64,000 nucleotides of DNA from Blastobasis lacticolella (Eukaryota > Arthropoda > Insecta > Lepidoptera > Blastobasidae): contig LR990061.1 in NCBI GenBank assembly GCA_905147135.1, positions 6,610,026 to 6,674,025 on the forward strand. Direction: 5' to 3'. The position numbers and the translations under genes were made by a program. A model generated the notes under the pieces. The model did no database searches. It was given only the letters and a program-made list of their open reading frames with translations, and was not told the DNA's origin. This document shows, in pieces, positions 23,215-36,052 of the stretch. The number at the start of each line of letters is the position of its first letter. Position 1 is the first letter of the stretch.

Positions 23215-23415
23215 AAACTCAAATATTTTCTAAACTACAACACAGATTTTAATGAAATAAAGCTAAGAACCATTTCGATTAAACTGGCTTTCAAACAGAG
23301 AAAACCGCATCTAAATCGGTCCATCCTTTCGAGAGCTACGATACCGCAGACAGATACACAAAGCCACAGATACACATCTCAAACTAACAGCACCCCTCTA
23401 TTCCTTGGTGGTTAA
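23215..23415 (+). repeat. Repeat family F copy
   Basis: Collinear with 12.11-12.30 kb: TTTTCTAAACTACAACACAG, GAAAACCGCATCTAAATCGG, GATACCGCAGACAGATACAC, CACCCCTCTATTCC and GGTTAAAAC. Confidence 0.6.
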
Positions 23416-25079
23416 AACAAAATGCACAATATTTTACTTATTCACAATGGAATGCGAGTTGCTTATATATCACTACCACTACCTATTCAATTTCCTTAAA
23501 CGCATTTAATACGACCCCGATTTCTCTGGCGACGCTACCAAGATGGCCGCTAAAAAGACAGTTGATATATTAATGAGCTTGTTCACTTTTTGTTTCCAGC
23601 CAGTCATTAATCGCACGAAGACGGTATGTCATTCATTCCAATATTTTAAACGCGCGCCGTTGGCTTGGCATTTTTGTTGTCCGTACATCGGGGAGAGGCG
23701 TTCCTCGGATATATTCCTTGTACATTTTATTTCTATTAGAGGATTAGTGGCATACCAGTGGTAAACGGTGCCGTATTAGATTTAGATGGCATATTAAGTT
23801 GTTTGACTAGCTAGTTTGGTTGGTTATTTAGTTGCAATTTTGTAAGGGATGATCGGCATGTAATTTCGTACCTGTAGCGTTTTGATTCGGTACTTTTAAA
23901 TTTATTTAACAATTTTTTTATGTTTTGAGGTTCATTTCATGGAACATCAACTAATTTCGCAATACCTTTATTTATATTTCTAATACTTATTATAAACTGC
24001 TATAATACCTATGAGTATATTATCAAAATACACCATTATCCAAAATATATAAATCACACAACATTCGATCACAGAACTCGATACAAAACAAGCTTAACCG
24101 ACACGTCATTCTAAATCAAAAATTAAATAAACATTAATTATAATATAAGGCCGTGTATCCCATGGCGGAATGGGCGCATTTCAACTAAACTTTTGTATGT
24201 GAACGCGCCTTTACACCGCAGCAATAAATCAATGGCGAGCCTTTGAAATATAAAGAGCATAGAAATATTGAGATCTTTTACCCTTCCCGGATTCTTTGCT
24301 AGCAAAGCCAGCTATTTATCTGAACGATCAAACGGGATGTCCCTAGAACACCCATTCATCAGAGGAACCGCTCGGTTCAAGTGGGGCCATAGAAAACGCG
24401 GAAATAGCCCGCCGATAAACAATCTATTTACTATTTTTACGTGAAGTATTATTATGTGCCGAATAGTTTGAAAGGGTTAATGGGCTCTGTTAGAGAGATA
24501 AAATCGGAGTTGTGACAAGCGAAACGACGACTTTTTTATTGCTTTTTAAGTTTTGGCAGTAAACAAGGAATTAATATATGTTTTGAGTATTACTTAATGT
24601 AGGTATGAGTAAAGTTCCATTGCGTTCATTCAGAGGACTTCTCAATGACAACGCGGCAATGCTCCTGTGTATTTGAGAACTACTGGCAGAATTGATGTAG
24701 CATTGCACATTACATCTTTGATGGAGAATTCCATCTATTTCATCTATTCATTCATTCATTTCATCCATTGGTGTCTATTTTAGGCACCAGGCATGTACTT
24801 CTTTATTGTACTATTATTTAACTAATAGAATCGTTTTTTGAGACCAAAATAAAGTTTTTTTTTCTTAATGGGTTAAAGTTATGCTCTCAAACAGTAAGAC
24901 GAACTTTTATACTTACATTATTTAATAACTCTTCCCCTTAAAGATGTTTATTCGTTTTTTCTTTTAAACGTATTTTTATCATACAATTTTAATAATGTCG
25001 AACGTCGATATATTAATTTTCGATACTCAAACACATAACCGTGAGCGTGTATCTAAAACGAAAAAACGTGGGGCTTCCA
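23416..25079. other. Intron 1, no recognised feature
   Basis: No gene or shared repeat found. There are low-complexity AT stretches near 24.0-24.1 and 24.8-25.0 kb. Confidence 0.35.
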
Positions 25080-25310
25080 CCAATCTCCGTCCGTTCTATA
25101 GCCTCCTGGTAGGTCTGCTAAACACCTAACTTACTCCTAATAATCCTTTTTTCTTGCTTTTAATAAACCTTCGTCTTGAATCACTCTATCTATTGTTGGA
25201 AACCGCATTAAAATTGGTTGCGTAGTTTTAAAGGTCTAAGCGTACATAGAAACATAAATAGATACATAGGGGATCCCCACTTGTTCTATGGCCTCCTGGT
25301 AGTTCAGCTA
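25080..25310 (+). repeat. Repeat family J fragment flanked by a short direct repeat
   Basis: TTGAATCACTCTATCTATTG and AAACCGCATTAAAATTGGTT, then TAAGCGTACATAG, match the copy at 47.2 kb and resemble lepidopteran retroposon 3' ends. GTTCTATAGCCTCCTGGTAG at about 25093 recurs, with one change, near 25282. Confidence 0.55.
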
Positions 25311-25423
25311 TTAAGAGAGTAAGCGCCTCGCACCGGTGCCCGTCTACAGTTTACAAATAGCACTATTCAATGGGACATTAGCGTTTTGGCTCGCAGCCAG
25401 CGCTTGACAGCGAGCGTTAAATA

Positions 25424-26300
25424 CTAGGGGGTTATGATCGCTTGCGTATTAATTTGCGAATAGGTCCTTGTCAATTTATGTCGCCTTGGTTTTGTTGGTC
25501 GGTGGTTTTTGGGTGTCCTTTTTTTAAGGGATCTTTGGTAGTTATGTCGGTTTGAGGGAAAGGAAGTTGTTGATTGGTTTGGATTGGAAGAGAGGCTTTT
25601 TCTTAGATAATTAAATTGCGAAGACATGTTTGTGGTGTAGGATAGAAATGAGCAAAAAACAATTGGTCTAAGCAAGAGAAATGCAAAATATTTTTGATTC
25701 TGAAGAGAGGAAGAGAGGGCGGCTCAAAACTGGCACCAAACTAAAATAAGTGACGGTTTAGTATTATACCTCCTTAACAATAAAAAAATAATTTATCCGA
25801 AAAAATAAAAAAAAATTATCAATCTGAAAGAGTCTTTTCAGATCTATTCAAAACTAATACCAAACGTTATCTTAAACTCTGTACTCTAACACTTTTGCCA
25901 ACGCTACAGGCAAATGAAGTCGCGTCTCTCTTATTCGCTAAAGAGGTAATTGATTGGGAATGCTTCTATAATTAGGATCGTGACTCTCCTGCGGACCGTA
26001 CTGGCACTAACATCTGTCCAAACGCGCAGTTATGCCGACCATACATCTCGCAACTCAGCTTTAGAGAAAACGTCTAAACGTTTAACGACTACTCGAACAG
26101 TACAAAGTACTTCTTTGAATTTGGAATGCGAAATAAATGATGTAGGCGAGTCTAATTCAGTTCGCTTTGAAATTTAATTGGCTCCATTGCTCGGGGTATT
26201 AGCGAGCAGTATAGGTAACCAATCTGTACTTTTTCAGGTAGATAATTTACGCGCTTAATTTTTTATTTTATTTGTACTCTATACCTAAGGGGCAGAAAAG
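25424..26300. other. Intron 1, no recognised feature
   Basis: Short open frames on both strands are low-complexity and without domains. No repeat assignment. Confidence 0.3.
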
Positions 26301-26480
26301 TTCTCGAGTGGCAACCATGTACCGGAAGTCGCAGCGTGGGTAGGCCTCTCACAAGGTGGACCGACTAACTGGTAAAGATCGCAGGTACCAGCTGGATATG
26401 GAAGGCACAAGACTGGTCTTTGTGGAGATCTCTGACTCTCTCAGACTCTATCAGTCTTCCGACTGATATGATGGTGATGA
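26301..26480 (+). mobile_element. LINE C-terminal fragment, family H
   Basis: The plus-strand frame reads GRPLTRWTD, stop, LVKIAGTSWIWKAQDWSLW and RSL, then degenerates before a TGATGGTGATGA tail. One stop codon replaces the second Asp of the RWTDD motif. Family knowledge places this at the end of RTE-like LINE proteins. Confidence 0.7.
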
Positions 26481-26925
26481 CTCTGGTATTTAAATTTTCA
26501 AATAAAACACTTTTTTGCAGAGTAATCCCTGTTTTTTTTTTTATTAAGTACTTATTTCATCCCTACGTTTAAATTACTTTACAGTAGTCATGGTTTTAGA
26601 CAATCTGCGATACATTATTCCCAAAAAACTTTTCTAAATATCCTTTCCGAAAATGATTGCCGATAAGCGCTAAGTAAATTCCTACAACAGACTTCATCAA
26701 AATCGCTCAAACCCACGACCTCCACAAAACCCACCGCTTCCACCCTATCATCACAACAAAAAATGTAAACAGGCACTGCTAAACCAAAATCCTATATTAA
26801 CCCTTTAAATGCTGAGTTACCAATATGAAGACATTCGCCTTTGCGGATGCCGCGTGCGGTCGGGCACCCCGTGGCGGCCGCCGCGCGAGCATTAACGTGT
26901 CCATTTATTAATAACTAGCGACCGC

Positions 26926-27060
26926 CCGCGGCTCCGCTCTCGTTCACTGTGGGCATCATAAGCTTCTCGAGAAAACAAGCTGCCGGACAGTGAAAGTTTC
27001 ATCGAAATCTGTTCAGTGGAAGCGGAGTTAAGAAGCAAAAAAGAAGGCAAATTCTAAAAT
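26926..27060 (+). repeat. Repeat family G copy
   Basis: ACTAGCGACCGCCCGCGGCT, GCTGCCGGACAGTGAAAGTT and CAGTGGAAGCGGAGTTAAG. A diverged start of the same family is at 14.28 kb (CTAGCGACCTGCCCCGGCTT). Confidence 0.5.
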
Positions 27061-27229
27061 ATCACTTCACTGTGCAATCATCACAAGTAACTGTTGTAAA
27101 TGACATAGTCAACTTGATGAACAATTACATAAATGCAAAAACTAAAGGATTTGTTTGGGTCTAAATACAAATAAACCCATCCATCATAATCCATTTTTTA
27201 GACCGCCGTCTTAAATATAAAGATTTAGC

Positions 27230-27310
27230 ACTCGATTTCAATCCCAGCCACGAATAATCGAACCCAAGATCCTTGCATAGCGGACCGGTATAAGCGCCGC
27301 AGACTACAAT
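27230..27310 (-). mobile_element. tRNA-like SINE head, degenerate
   Basis: On the minus strand, GGATCTTGGGTTCGATTATT keeps a recognisable Pol III B box (GGTTCGATTAT), preceded by ACCGGTCCGCTATGCAAG. It is probably an old family K relative. Confidence 0.45.
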
Positions 27311-27706
27311 ATGGCGTCAAATATTTATGTGAATATAACAAGTACAGAAGCAGAGACACCTTCAGCAAAAAAAAAAAAAACTATAATTGCAATCAATTAA
27401 AGAAACATCAGTCTAACGAAGACCGCTAACTGATTAGCTAAGTAGTATATCGCATGTATGTACGACGCGTAAATAATTTATTGGAATCGGCAGGTGGTAG
27501 GCTAAAAGATACTGATACTATTGCTATCTAGGAATGCTAATAACTACGATGAAATACTTTAGCTTGCATGTCGCTTTTGTGAGACAAATGTGTATCTTAT
27601 TGACGCATGTGGTATTTAAAGTTCATATGTTGTTTTCTGTGTTTGTCAGTTAATCACGCTTTCGGATAGGTTATCTACTATAAAAGGATGAGCTTATATT
27701 TTAAAT

Positions 27707-27731
27707 AAGCCTATTAATTATTAATAGGCTT
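27707..27731. repeat. Perfect 25-bp palindrome (12-bp arms, 1-nt centre)
   Basis: AAGCCTATTAAT, T, ATTAATAGGCTT. It lies 20 bp from a pair of inverted AGGAGAGATRGCC boxes. Confidence 0.9.
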
Positions 27732-27751
27732 AATTAATATAGGGTAATTCG

Positions 27752-27921
27752 AGGAGAGATGGCCACCGTTTTTTAGAAGGCCTTTTCTGGGAGTGTTTAT
27801 TATATAAAACCAGTTTGTACTTTTTATGTGATAGTTAACATATTAGTTATCAAACTGAACATAATTATTCTCTCATATAATATGTTTTTTTTTCAAAAAT
27901 TATATCTAGGGCTATCTCTCC
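27752..27921. repeat. Possible MITE with AGGAGAGATRGCC ends
   Basis: AGGAGAGATGGCC at 27752-27764 is matched by GGCTATCTCTCCT at 27909-27921, an inverted copy with one mismatch. The 144 bp between are AT-rich and non-coding. Target-site duplication is unclear. Confidence 0.45.
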
Positions 27922-28711
27922 TATAGTTCATTATAAGCTATGTGTGAAGCACTCCTAGCCTGAAAATATGAATCTTTGCATGCAAGATCCACGCACAATA
28001 CAAGCTTTTACTTTTACATGCATTATGTAATATTAGCATTTAGTACCTAAATAACAAGGAGCTACATAAGTAGTTGACCTACATGTTGCGAAAATGCACA
28101 AATTCCATTGGAATTCCTAAACTTATTATTAATCATTGCTAAAGTGTTACGCTTGGTATTTGAAAGTGAAACCGTGATTGATTAATTGCAATGTCATCCG
28201 ATTGTACAGAACACGTACTAAGTATAACATGGGTACAGCATTGGTAGGGTTAAAGGTGGAAGGTTGTCAGTGCCAGCTGGTGAACGAAAATATTTTCCAC
28301 ATGCGATGCGATACCATCTCGATTTCACGTGTTGACTTGACTAATATTAATATTCAAATCGTACGTGATTTTTATATTTAAAATATGCGAACTAAAAATC
28401 TGGGAAGCCCGTGGAGGCGGTTTTGGCCGTCTAATTAATTGTAGCGACGCCAAGAAAGTTCATTCATAACTTAGTCGGTGTTGCGGGGTTTTATGGAGTT
28501 GACACAACATTTTGAATTTCATCTAATACGATGTTAACTCAACAAGTTCTCTATGTTAATAACTGTAATATGAACATATAAAAACTACTTATTTTACTAA
28601 AATATACTTATTGTCCGGAGTTCATACCACATAATGTAAAAGTCGCGGACACAAAAACAAGTAAATTCACCTAATTAAAGTACACTTTTAAACATTTTCT
28701 GTCTAAGTTAA

Positions 28712-28797
28712 CTTTCGGCCGGCCACGAATCGAACCCAGGACCTCTTTTTGGCAAACCGGTATTTTAACAAACTGAACCACTCGTTGTCAAATATGA
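28712..28797 (-). mobile_element. tRNA-like SINE head, family K-related
   Basis: Minus strand: GAGTGGTTCAGTTTGTTAAA (A-box region), ACCGGTTTGCCAAAAAGAGG, then TCCTGGGTTCGATTCGTGGC (B box GGTTCGATTCG). Head only; the family K body is absent. Confidence 0.6.
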
Positions 28798-29304
28798 TAA
28801 TATATGAAACATAGGCATATAATTGTGTACTTGATTTAAAAAATTAAGCGCACAAGCCTGTCGCCTGCACTGTGGCCACACCCGTCTCTGCCTCGTGTCT
28901 TACGACTCAATAACTCATCTGCGTTATAAAAATATATTATTATTACAATGTCGTTACATCATTACAATTACGGTCTTAATCGACTCTGTTAATTAAATTG
29001 TATATGGAACACAGTCGGTTCACGAAATCTGATACGTGAATAAAAAATTAATTTGTTTCTAAATTAGTAATTACCATAATTGCTATGTCGATCTTAATTA
29101 GTATTGATTTTTGTTTTAATTTAATGTTTGGCGCGATGAGCTAGTAATGAGTTATTGCATTCGAACGGGATTGTAAAGAGATTAATGCTATTAGAAGATT
29201 CAGATTATAGTACAGAATGATGGAGTTATCTTATCCCTCTCGAACAGGGGTTATTACGCGAAGGGGGTCAGCTATTTGCTATGCCCGCGTGTAATAGTTT
29301 AAAA

Positions 29305-29460
29305 AAGGAAGCAAGAAACGATGAATTAACATCGCTGCGTCGGATGTGAGAGCCAACGGCTTGCCACGTAAGGATGCCAAGGATCGGGCAAAGTGGACAA
29401 AATAAAGCAGGAAAGCGGACCCTGGCCAGCAGCCGGGATTGACCGCTCGGATGATGATGA
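29305..29460 (+). mobile_element. LINE 3' end fragment, family E
   Basis: GATGTGAGAGCCAACGGCTT, GGATCGGGCAAAGTGG, GAAAGCGGACCCTGGCCAGC and a GATGATGATGAA tail align with the family E ends at 7.1 and 58.8 kb on the opposite strand. The encoded protein is interrupted. Confidence 0.6.
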
Positions 29461-29519
29461 AATAGCTTAACAACATTAATTTAAACTGAACTAACCTACC
29501 ATTTAACACCCTGTCTCTA

Positions 29520-32500
29520 CTTCAATATGACACAAAATATTATTATATCGAAAAATTAAATAAACTTGTTAGTATATTTCAGTTATTTTAGTACCTACCT
29601 ACTTACAATTTCGTACAACAATATTTTGCGTTATAACGTTTTAAATTTAATTGAGACACTAATTTAATCAAATTTACAATGACACGGCGCGATTCAGAAA
29701 TTTTAAGGAAACCACGCTAAGATGGAAATAACAGATAAGTAGCCGCATAAAAAACCGGCCCGCATTCGGCGTATCAAAGGGATAGATCTTATCTTTAAAC
29801 GCTATACGATAAATTAAGTATCGTGAAAAATTTATACAATTTAAGGCTGAACTTTCAACGATTATAATCGATAAATCGATACTCAATAATAATCGCAAAG
29901 ATTCCGGACTAAGAAGTTAACAACCCAACCCGTTACAAATTGGAATCAATAAACAGATTATAAATATATCAATTCTAAAAGTTATTACCAGAATTAGTTT
30001 CGATAATCGAAATTGATCACATAACTTATTCCACCGGTCGAGATGGCACCGAATTATTTATTAATAATGCATTAGCAAATTTATCGCTACTATATTTAAA
30101 CGAGTATACTTAATGGCGGTCCATAGTTCCAAGAAGGGCGAATTGTAGTAATTTATGGCCGAATAACAATGAAACGAACGTGCCCCGCGGAGCGATGACA
30201 AATTACCTAATTCGCCACGCTTGATTATTTTAATTAACACTGGCCGAAATATTGTTCACAGAAAAAAGAGGAAAATAAAATTTCCTTTTTAAAATTGCGC
30301 CCATTTGTCCAGTGTCTCCCATAATTTATACGCGTATAAAGGCGTCGTGTGTACGTTACACTTTTATAGAGGCCATGATTTAAGGAAGCTATCACTGGAT
30401 CTTGAGCGCAACAGTAGCGGGCTTTCGTTTTATTAGCCTCAACTCAAACTCGACTCTCGTAAACTTAAAAATTTATCGTCGCTCACGAATAAAATTACAA
30501 GAATCGAGACGATCGCCACAGTGGCTTAATTGACGTCAAAAAGAATAATAAAAACACACATTCTATTTGGAATAAACGAAATAGTTCGATCCCGGTCCGC
30601 CCGCGCCGGCGCAGATATCGATTTTATCAATTCCGCCGAATGTGCGACCGCGGACGGCTAATGATGTATATTTTAAAATTCGAACTCGGCCCGTCGCGTT
30701 CCTTTTTCAAAAGCTACCGGTCTCGGTGTTGTTCGGTGCAAATTGACGAATAAAATCGCATGGCTTGTTTTCGTGAAAGAATGCACTTGGCTAAAAAGAG
30801 CGGGTTTGGCCGATTTTTAATGGGTGTTTCTAATTGGTCAACGCGCGGGTCGAGGCAAGCGGCTGGCAGGGCTCGCAAACATGCACGTAATTGTGGAACG
30901 AGTTAAATTCGGTTGTGAACGCAACCGTAAACTTGCAGCTTGTTTCCTAACAGCGCCTAATAGTCAAAGAGAGCGTTCAGTACTAAACTGTAATTCTATT
31001 ATTTGACCGTAACTGTACGTTAACTAGGCAGTAAAGGCATACGCTGTGTGCCCTCATTGTCTGCACGGGTTCGTAACCAACGCAGCGCTCTTAGCGTGCA
31101 CTTCTGCGAAACACTAAAAATAAATCCAGTGTTTTACATTAGCAGCCCTAAGCGTTTGGCTCGGCGCTGGTTTTCGATAATGGACTCTATGGTGAAGGAA
31201 TGTGGGCCCGGCTTGTACTAGTAAAATTTGTGTTATACTAATTTGCCGGCCGGAAACACGGATGGTACACGCCACCGTATAATCTCCACTCCTCTGATGT
31301 TATCTCGTGATTTATTAGTTACTGTCATCGGCCGCGAGATGGCGACGCGCGTCGCTGGACCAGCTCCCGCGGCTATCTGCTGGCATCTGGCACTTACGAC
31401 TTTGAGTCTTGTTCCGAATGGTTGTCGACATGTTTTCTGTCGTTATTGAGCCCGGGGACCTCCCAATGAGTGGAAGCTAAAGTTAATATTGATGCAACCA
31501 ACCACGAAATACCAATTAAGAATGAACGTAGAACCAAATAATACAACGAATACAGTGACGTGCATATAATTGCGCAAGCGCACCGCCGCAGCCCTGAAGG
31601 GCCTCACGTATAACGAGAAAACAATAAAACGCTGGCCACTAATGAAATATTTGCTCAAAACGTCGTATAATCGATCAATTTATTCGCGATCCACGCACTC
31701 GATGGAGCGACTCGCACGCAAACGAATCGATTAATCGGTCGGCTACTCGGCCGCCAGGCGGAGCTACGCGTCAATAAAATACTTGTAAAACTATCGCGAA
31801 ATGAATTAAAACAGATGGCGAGCCAATTAGGAAAGGCAATCGTGCGAGTACAGGTCGAAAAAAGACCTCCTGCACACTTGACGGGGAAATACCTCCCTTA
31901 TGACGTTGGTATTAAAATCTCGAATCGGATGACGCGAGAAGCCAGTAATAGGGTCTCATGTTACAAGCCCTAACGAATGCACTTTCGACGATAAACCTTT
32001 CCTGGGAGCCTGATAGACAAATATGGACGTTTTTATCAATGATTTTGCACTTTGCCGCGTGGTTTAGGCGCGTTGTGTCATTAGACTGCACTAATTAGCT
32101 GCGGAGCCGGTGGCGTACTATTATCTAGTGCCTATATTGCTAATAGAATGTCCTAGGATGCTAAGTTAGGGCTTGTGAATATATAATGCAGGGTTGTGTG
32201 CGTTTTTTAAAGTTGTATGCGTGATTATAAAAGATGTCATCTCTTACATTTGTTGTCTACAAATGTAGAGTCTAAAAGACGAAGTCTTTACAAATGTCTT
32301 TGATCATTTATGTTTTATAGATCGATAAACATTTACGAACCACTACCCGTCTTAAATGAAAAACTGCACAACACACTAAAAAAGGAAAATAATATTAAGT
32401 TGATCGAAAAAAATAATTTCCAAGACAAACGGAGCGCAAAGCGATTACACCTAGAGCTAGAGCAATCAGTGATTTCCATCAAATCGAAGTAAGTGGCTTA

Positions 32501-33300
32501 ACAATGCCCTATTAAGTCGTAGATATAAGCTATTCAATAAGCATGCCCTGGGCCACACTAAACGGCAATCAACGCTCTCGTAACAATCTGCGATCAAACA
32601 GCAATATCACAGGAGCCGCAAACCGCGCAACTTATCAATTGCTGTGAAATGGAAATCGATCGCAATGGGCGATTTTCTGATAGCTACGTTGGGAAAGCGT
32701 CCCACAAGATGGCGTTGCTTGGACTGTGGCATTTGAAATGGATAGCCAAAGTGATTTGGAAATATATTTCGCGGATGTTTTTAGCTAGGTTTAGGAGCAA
32801 TCCTGAAACAAAGTGGACGCAAAAAGTCTGCTTCTTCATTATAATATTGATTAAATAACGGCCTTGCGGATTTATTTTTGACAATCAACGCCATCTATCG
32901 AGATTATTAAAAAAGGTATTTTTCTTTTTTAATCGGTTATTTGGAGCCAGCCAATGCTGTGAAATGGAACTCGGACTCGATTTAAACTCCTCCAATTGTT
33001 TCCATAAATCGAATGCACTCGTAAAACTGACTCGTGACTATTTAATAAATTAATGGTACGTGTCCCCGATGCTGATTATAATCGATTTCCTTGTGTAATA
33101 GCGATTGCGAATTAGAACAATTTTAACGTCAACGTCTCGTGTGATATAACAGTTTATGATAAAAAAAGGAGAAACGTTTTAGATTTTAATTAAACCTCGT
33201 GTTGTGCCCGATTCGTTACAGAAATCAATTTGAGAAAAACAATTACTGATAAAGTCTCTCTGTATTTATAAGATGTGACGTCAACGCATCAATCGATCTA
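29520..33300. other. Repeat-poor block of msh intron 1 (candidate regulatory DNA)
   Basis: In 3.8 kb I find none of the repeat families that litter the rest of the intron. The sequence alternates AT-rich stretches bearing TAATTA/ATTAAT cores with CG-rich stretches. A cluster of ATCGAT-type motifs sits near 29.87 kb. No convincing coding frame exists. Regulatory function is an inference from position and repeat depletion only. Confidence 0.35.
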
Positions 33301-33305
33301 GGTTA

Positions 33306-33684
33306 GGGTGTTTGTACCAGGCGCATGTAGATTGCGCTTGTAGGGGCGCTTCCGCAGGTTACATGCTCCGTGGAAACGTGGAGCGCGGGTCCAGCGACTC
33401 GAGCATATTACATGCGTGAGCCACCCGCGCAAGTTACTTGAACAGGTAGCGAGAGAGAGATTTTCTGACTGCCGATTAAAAAAAGGAAGTTTACAAACCT
33501 ATCTAAGAAAGGACTAAACGGGGAAAGAATATCACGGAGTCAATAGGAAAAGAAAGTTCTTTTTTAGTCTTTACAGAGTAAGGAGTTTTGTGCATACTGC
33601 TTGCGCAAGTAGCCCGCACGTTGCTTTCGCAAGTAATTCGCGTCAGCTACTTGCTCCTGCTACATGCACAGTGTACAAGCACCC
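33306..33684. repeat. Foldback/MITE-like element with GGGTGYTTGTAC ends
   Basis: The left end GGGTGTTTGTACCAGGCGCA and the reverse complement of the right end, GGGTGCTTGTACACTGTGCA, agree at 15 of 20 positions; both continue TGTAG. The arms contain repeated GCGCAAGTWRC motifs (33438, 33602, 33630). Non-coding, ~379 bp. Confidence 0.6.
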
Positions 33685-33689
33685 ATAGG

Positions 33690-34915
33690 TATAGTTCCAT
33701 ATTAGGCACACATTTAAATCTTTCTAAGAAAACACAGCAAAAAAAAACATTTGAGTAGGTACTAGGTCACCACATAAAATTCTGCCACAGACATGCAACG
33801 GGCAAAACCATGGAGTACGAAAACTTTCTTCGCAATCATGGAGCGCGTTCACCGAGTCTCTGCGTTTAGTAATTTAATTCGCAATAGACCATTATGGAGG
33901 GTCGTAAACAAATAGGAGAACGCATAATGGCGGTATTAACGCGTATTATGCGAGCAGTAATATTGGAAGCAGCTATAACAGCCATTGTGGTTGTGTCGAT
34001 AAGAAAAACTGGTTTTGCTGCGGGGCTGGGGTCGGCCGTATGGGAGCCTGCATTACGGTATAGCCAGGAATGCCAGGTGAGGTGAGACTCGCACTTTACT
34101 GGATTTTTATGGCACCTAATTTGTAGCCAATGCTCATTGTTTCGGCCTCTGGGTGCGATAAAGATATTTGATTTAGGGCGTATTGAAAAGTTTATGTAAC
34201 TCCGTCGCGGAGCGAAGTGGAGGCGATTGCGGGCTACTGGTGTGAGAGGGATGGAGCGAGGCTTGTGCCAGTGCCGGAGGAAAGTTGCGCAGGAATATGG
34301 AAATTGTGTCGGGCGGAATATGCAGAAATGTTGCATTTTTCTTCTCGTCTAAAAAGGAATATATATTCGATGGTCCCTTTTAAACGTTTTACCATGCAAA
34401 AAGAACTATTATCTGCACAGTTTTCCTACTTTTATATTTTTCATCATATTATATGAGAATCGTTTGTGTTTTTTTTATTATCTACTTATAACAATTACCT
34501 GCACCAAATACGTTTAATAATATCAAAATTTTAATTAAAAATAACAACAGCAGTCGCAACCGTGAACAGGAGTCAAAATTGTCATCGACATTAAGCTCCA
34601 ATTGAACCAATCCCACAATTCCTTATTTCCGGACGCTTATTTAATTTTATTCCTATATGTAAACGGAGCTTTTGTCCGCGCCAAGCCTTTATTTTACTTA
34701 CATAACCTATATAAAAGGAAACTAAATTATGTGCTTATTAACTTTAACTTATAGTACCAACAAATTGAATTATTTAACAAAGTGATTAAAATTGCATGCA
34801 CACGCTATAATACATGTGTTATATATCTACTATTAAATCTTAAATATCTACTAGATTTTAAATCTAATGATTCTAGGCTATATGTTAGTAGGTAGTACCT
34901 AGTCGTAGTGGTAAA
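33690..34915. other. Intron 1, no recognised feature; open frames on both strands
   Basis: A 156-codon minus-strand frame (34336-33866) overlaps a 63-codon plus-strand one. Neither shows a domain, and the composition is ordinary, so I do not call a gene. No repeats recognised. Confidence 0.35.
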
Positions 34916-34917
34916 AC

Positions 34918-35113
34918 CAGTAGTACATTCAGGCGACTGAATGTGTAACCATGATACGATCCGCTCAGGTTCCCCTGGTAGCAGGGTCATGGAGGCTAGA
35001 TGGCAGCCACTGTAATTATCTAATCTGCCCAATCCTGGATCATGGTCAAGGCGGACCCCGGGCCCTCGTGCGCGTGACCACAACCGGGACATTAACGCCA
35101 AGATGATTATTAT
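34918..35113 (+). mobile_element. SINE family A, 3' half
   Basis: ACATTCAGGCGACTGAATGT, CCGCTCAGGTTCCCCTGGTA, GGATCATGGTCAAGGCGGAC and CGGGACATTAACGCCAAGAT, followed by an ATTATTATTTATG tail. 5'-truncated but well preserved. Confidence 0.8.
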
Positions 35114-35476
35114 TTATGTAAGTAGGTAGGACAAAAAATTATTAATTAACCACGTCCTGAAAAAAGTCGCGACGCAAGCCATTACAATAATCAATAACCG
35201 ACACCGAGACAAACGGATAATTTAAAACAATGTATTAACCCTTTCTTTTACCTTTTAAGAATCGATTTGTTTTTTCCAGTTACATGTTACGGAACTGGCC
35301 AGAAGAAATTGACCTTTAACAACAATGTATGGATGGAAAACATGTTTACCGAGAGGAGCGGTATGAAGGCTATAAAAAATACGTACGTATGTAACTGAAA
35401 TGGTATTTGAAACGAGATGTCATTGATGGAAAAATAAACTTACTCTGTAAGTATACACGTACGCGATTTCTACGCG

Positions 35477-35645
35477 ACATGGGATCGTTCAAGAGGTTTA
35501 TTAGAGGGCTTCTAAGAAGCGGGCAACGCATTGGTAGCGCCCCTGGTGTTGCTGATGTCCATAGGCGGCGGTGACCACTTTCCATCATTTGGCCCACTTG
35601 CCTGTTTGCCCGCGTATAACATAAAAAGCAAACTATAGTCAAAGT
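35477..35645 (+). repeat. Repeat family I copy
   Basis: GACATGGGATCGTTCAAGAG, GCGGGCAACGCATTGGTAGC, GGCGGCGGTGACCACTTTCC and GCCTGTTTGCCCGCGTATAA, then CATAAAA. The same order is seen at 54.04 kb. Confidence 0.7.
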
Positions 35646-36052
35646 CACCGCGCAGCCTCCGCGTCGCGTCCTGGGCGGACGCGCCGCGTCGCGTTCGCGC
35701 CAAAACCACAGGATGTTATCTAAAAGGGTGGCTGCGCGTTTTATGTCCGGTGATTACGAGGTGACTAGGCGGCCACGACGCGTACGCGGCTTATAAGCGG
35801 AGGCGTGTAAACGAGCTCTAAGAACCAGAAAAGATACATCATGAGTAATGAATTTATTGAACTTACCTAAACTAAATGGTAATATTAAAAACATGAAGCT
35901 AGAAAAGGCAGAAAAGAGCTGATCGACGTTTTTCTGTGTTAGCATGAACAAAGCTACAAGCAAATGTTTTAGTACATACTATGCTATAATTTCTCTAGGA
36001 GAAGCATTTTCTATTGGCCTATTTCGTAAATGTTGCCATAATCGATCATCGA

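Noticed and set aside
23540..23630. Micro-exon-like TTTCCAG ... GTATGT arrangement on the plus strand
   Set aside because: Splice-like words 24 bp apart occur by chance; no adjoining coding exon or conserved peptide is visible and the strand is opposite to msh.
33866..34336. 156-codon minus-strand open frame in msh intron 1
   Set aside because: No recognisable domain, no start-context or codon signal, and an overlapping frame on the other strand. Treated as chance.
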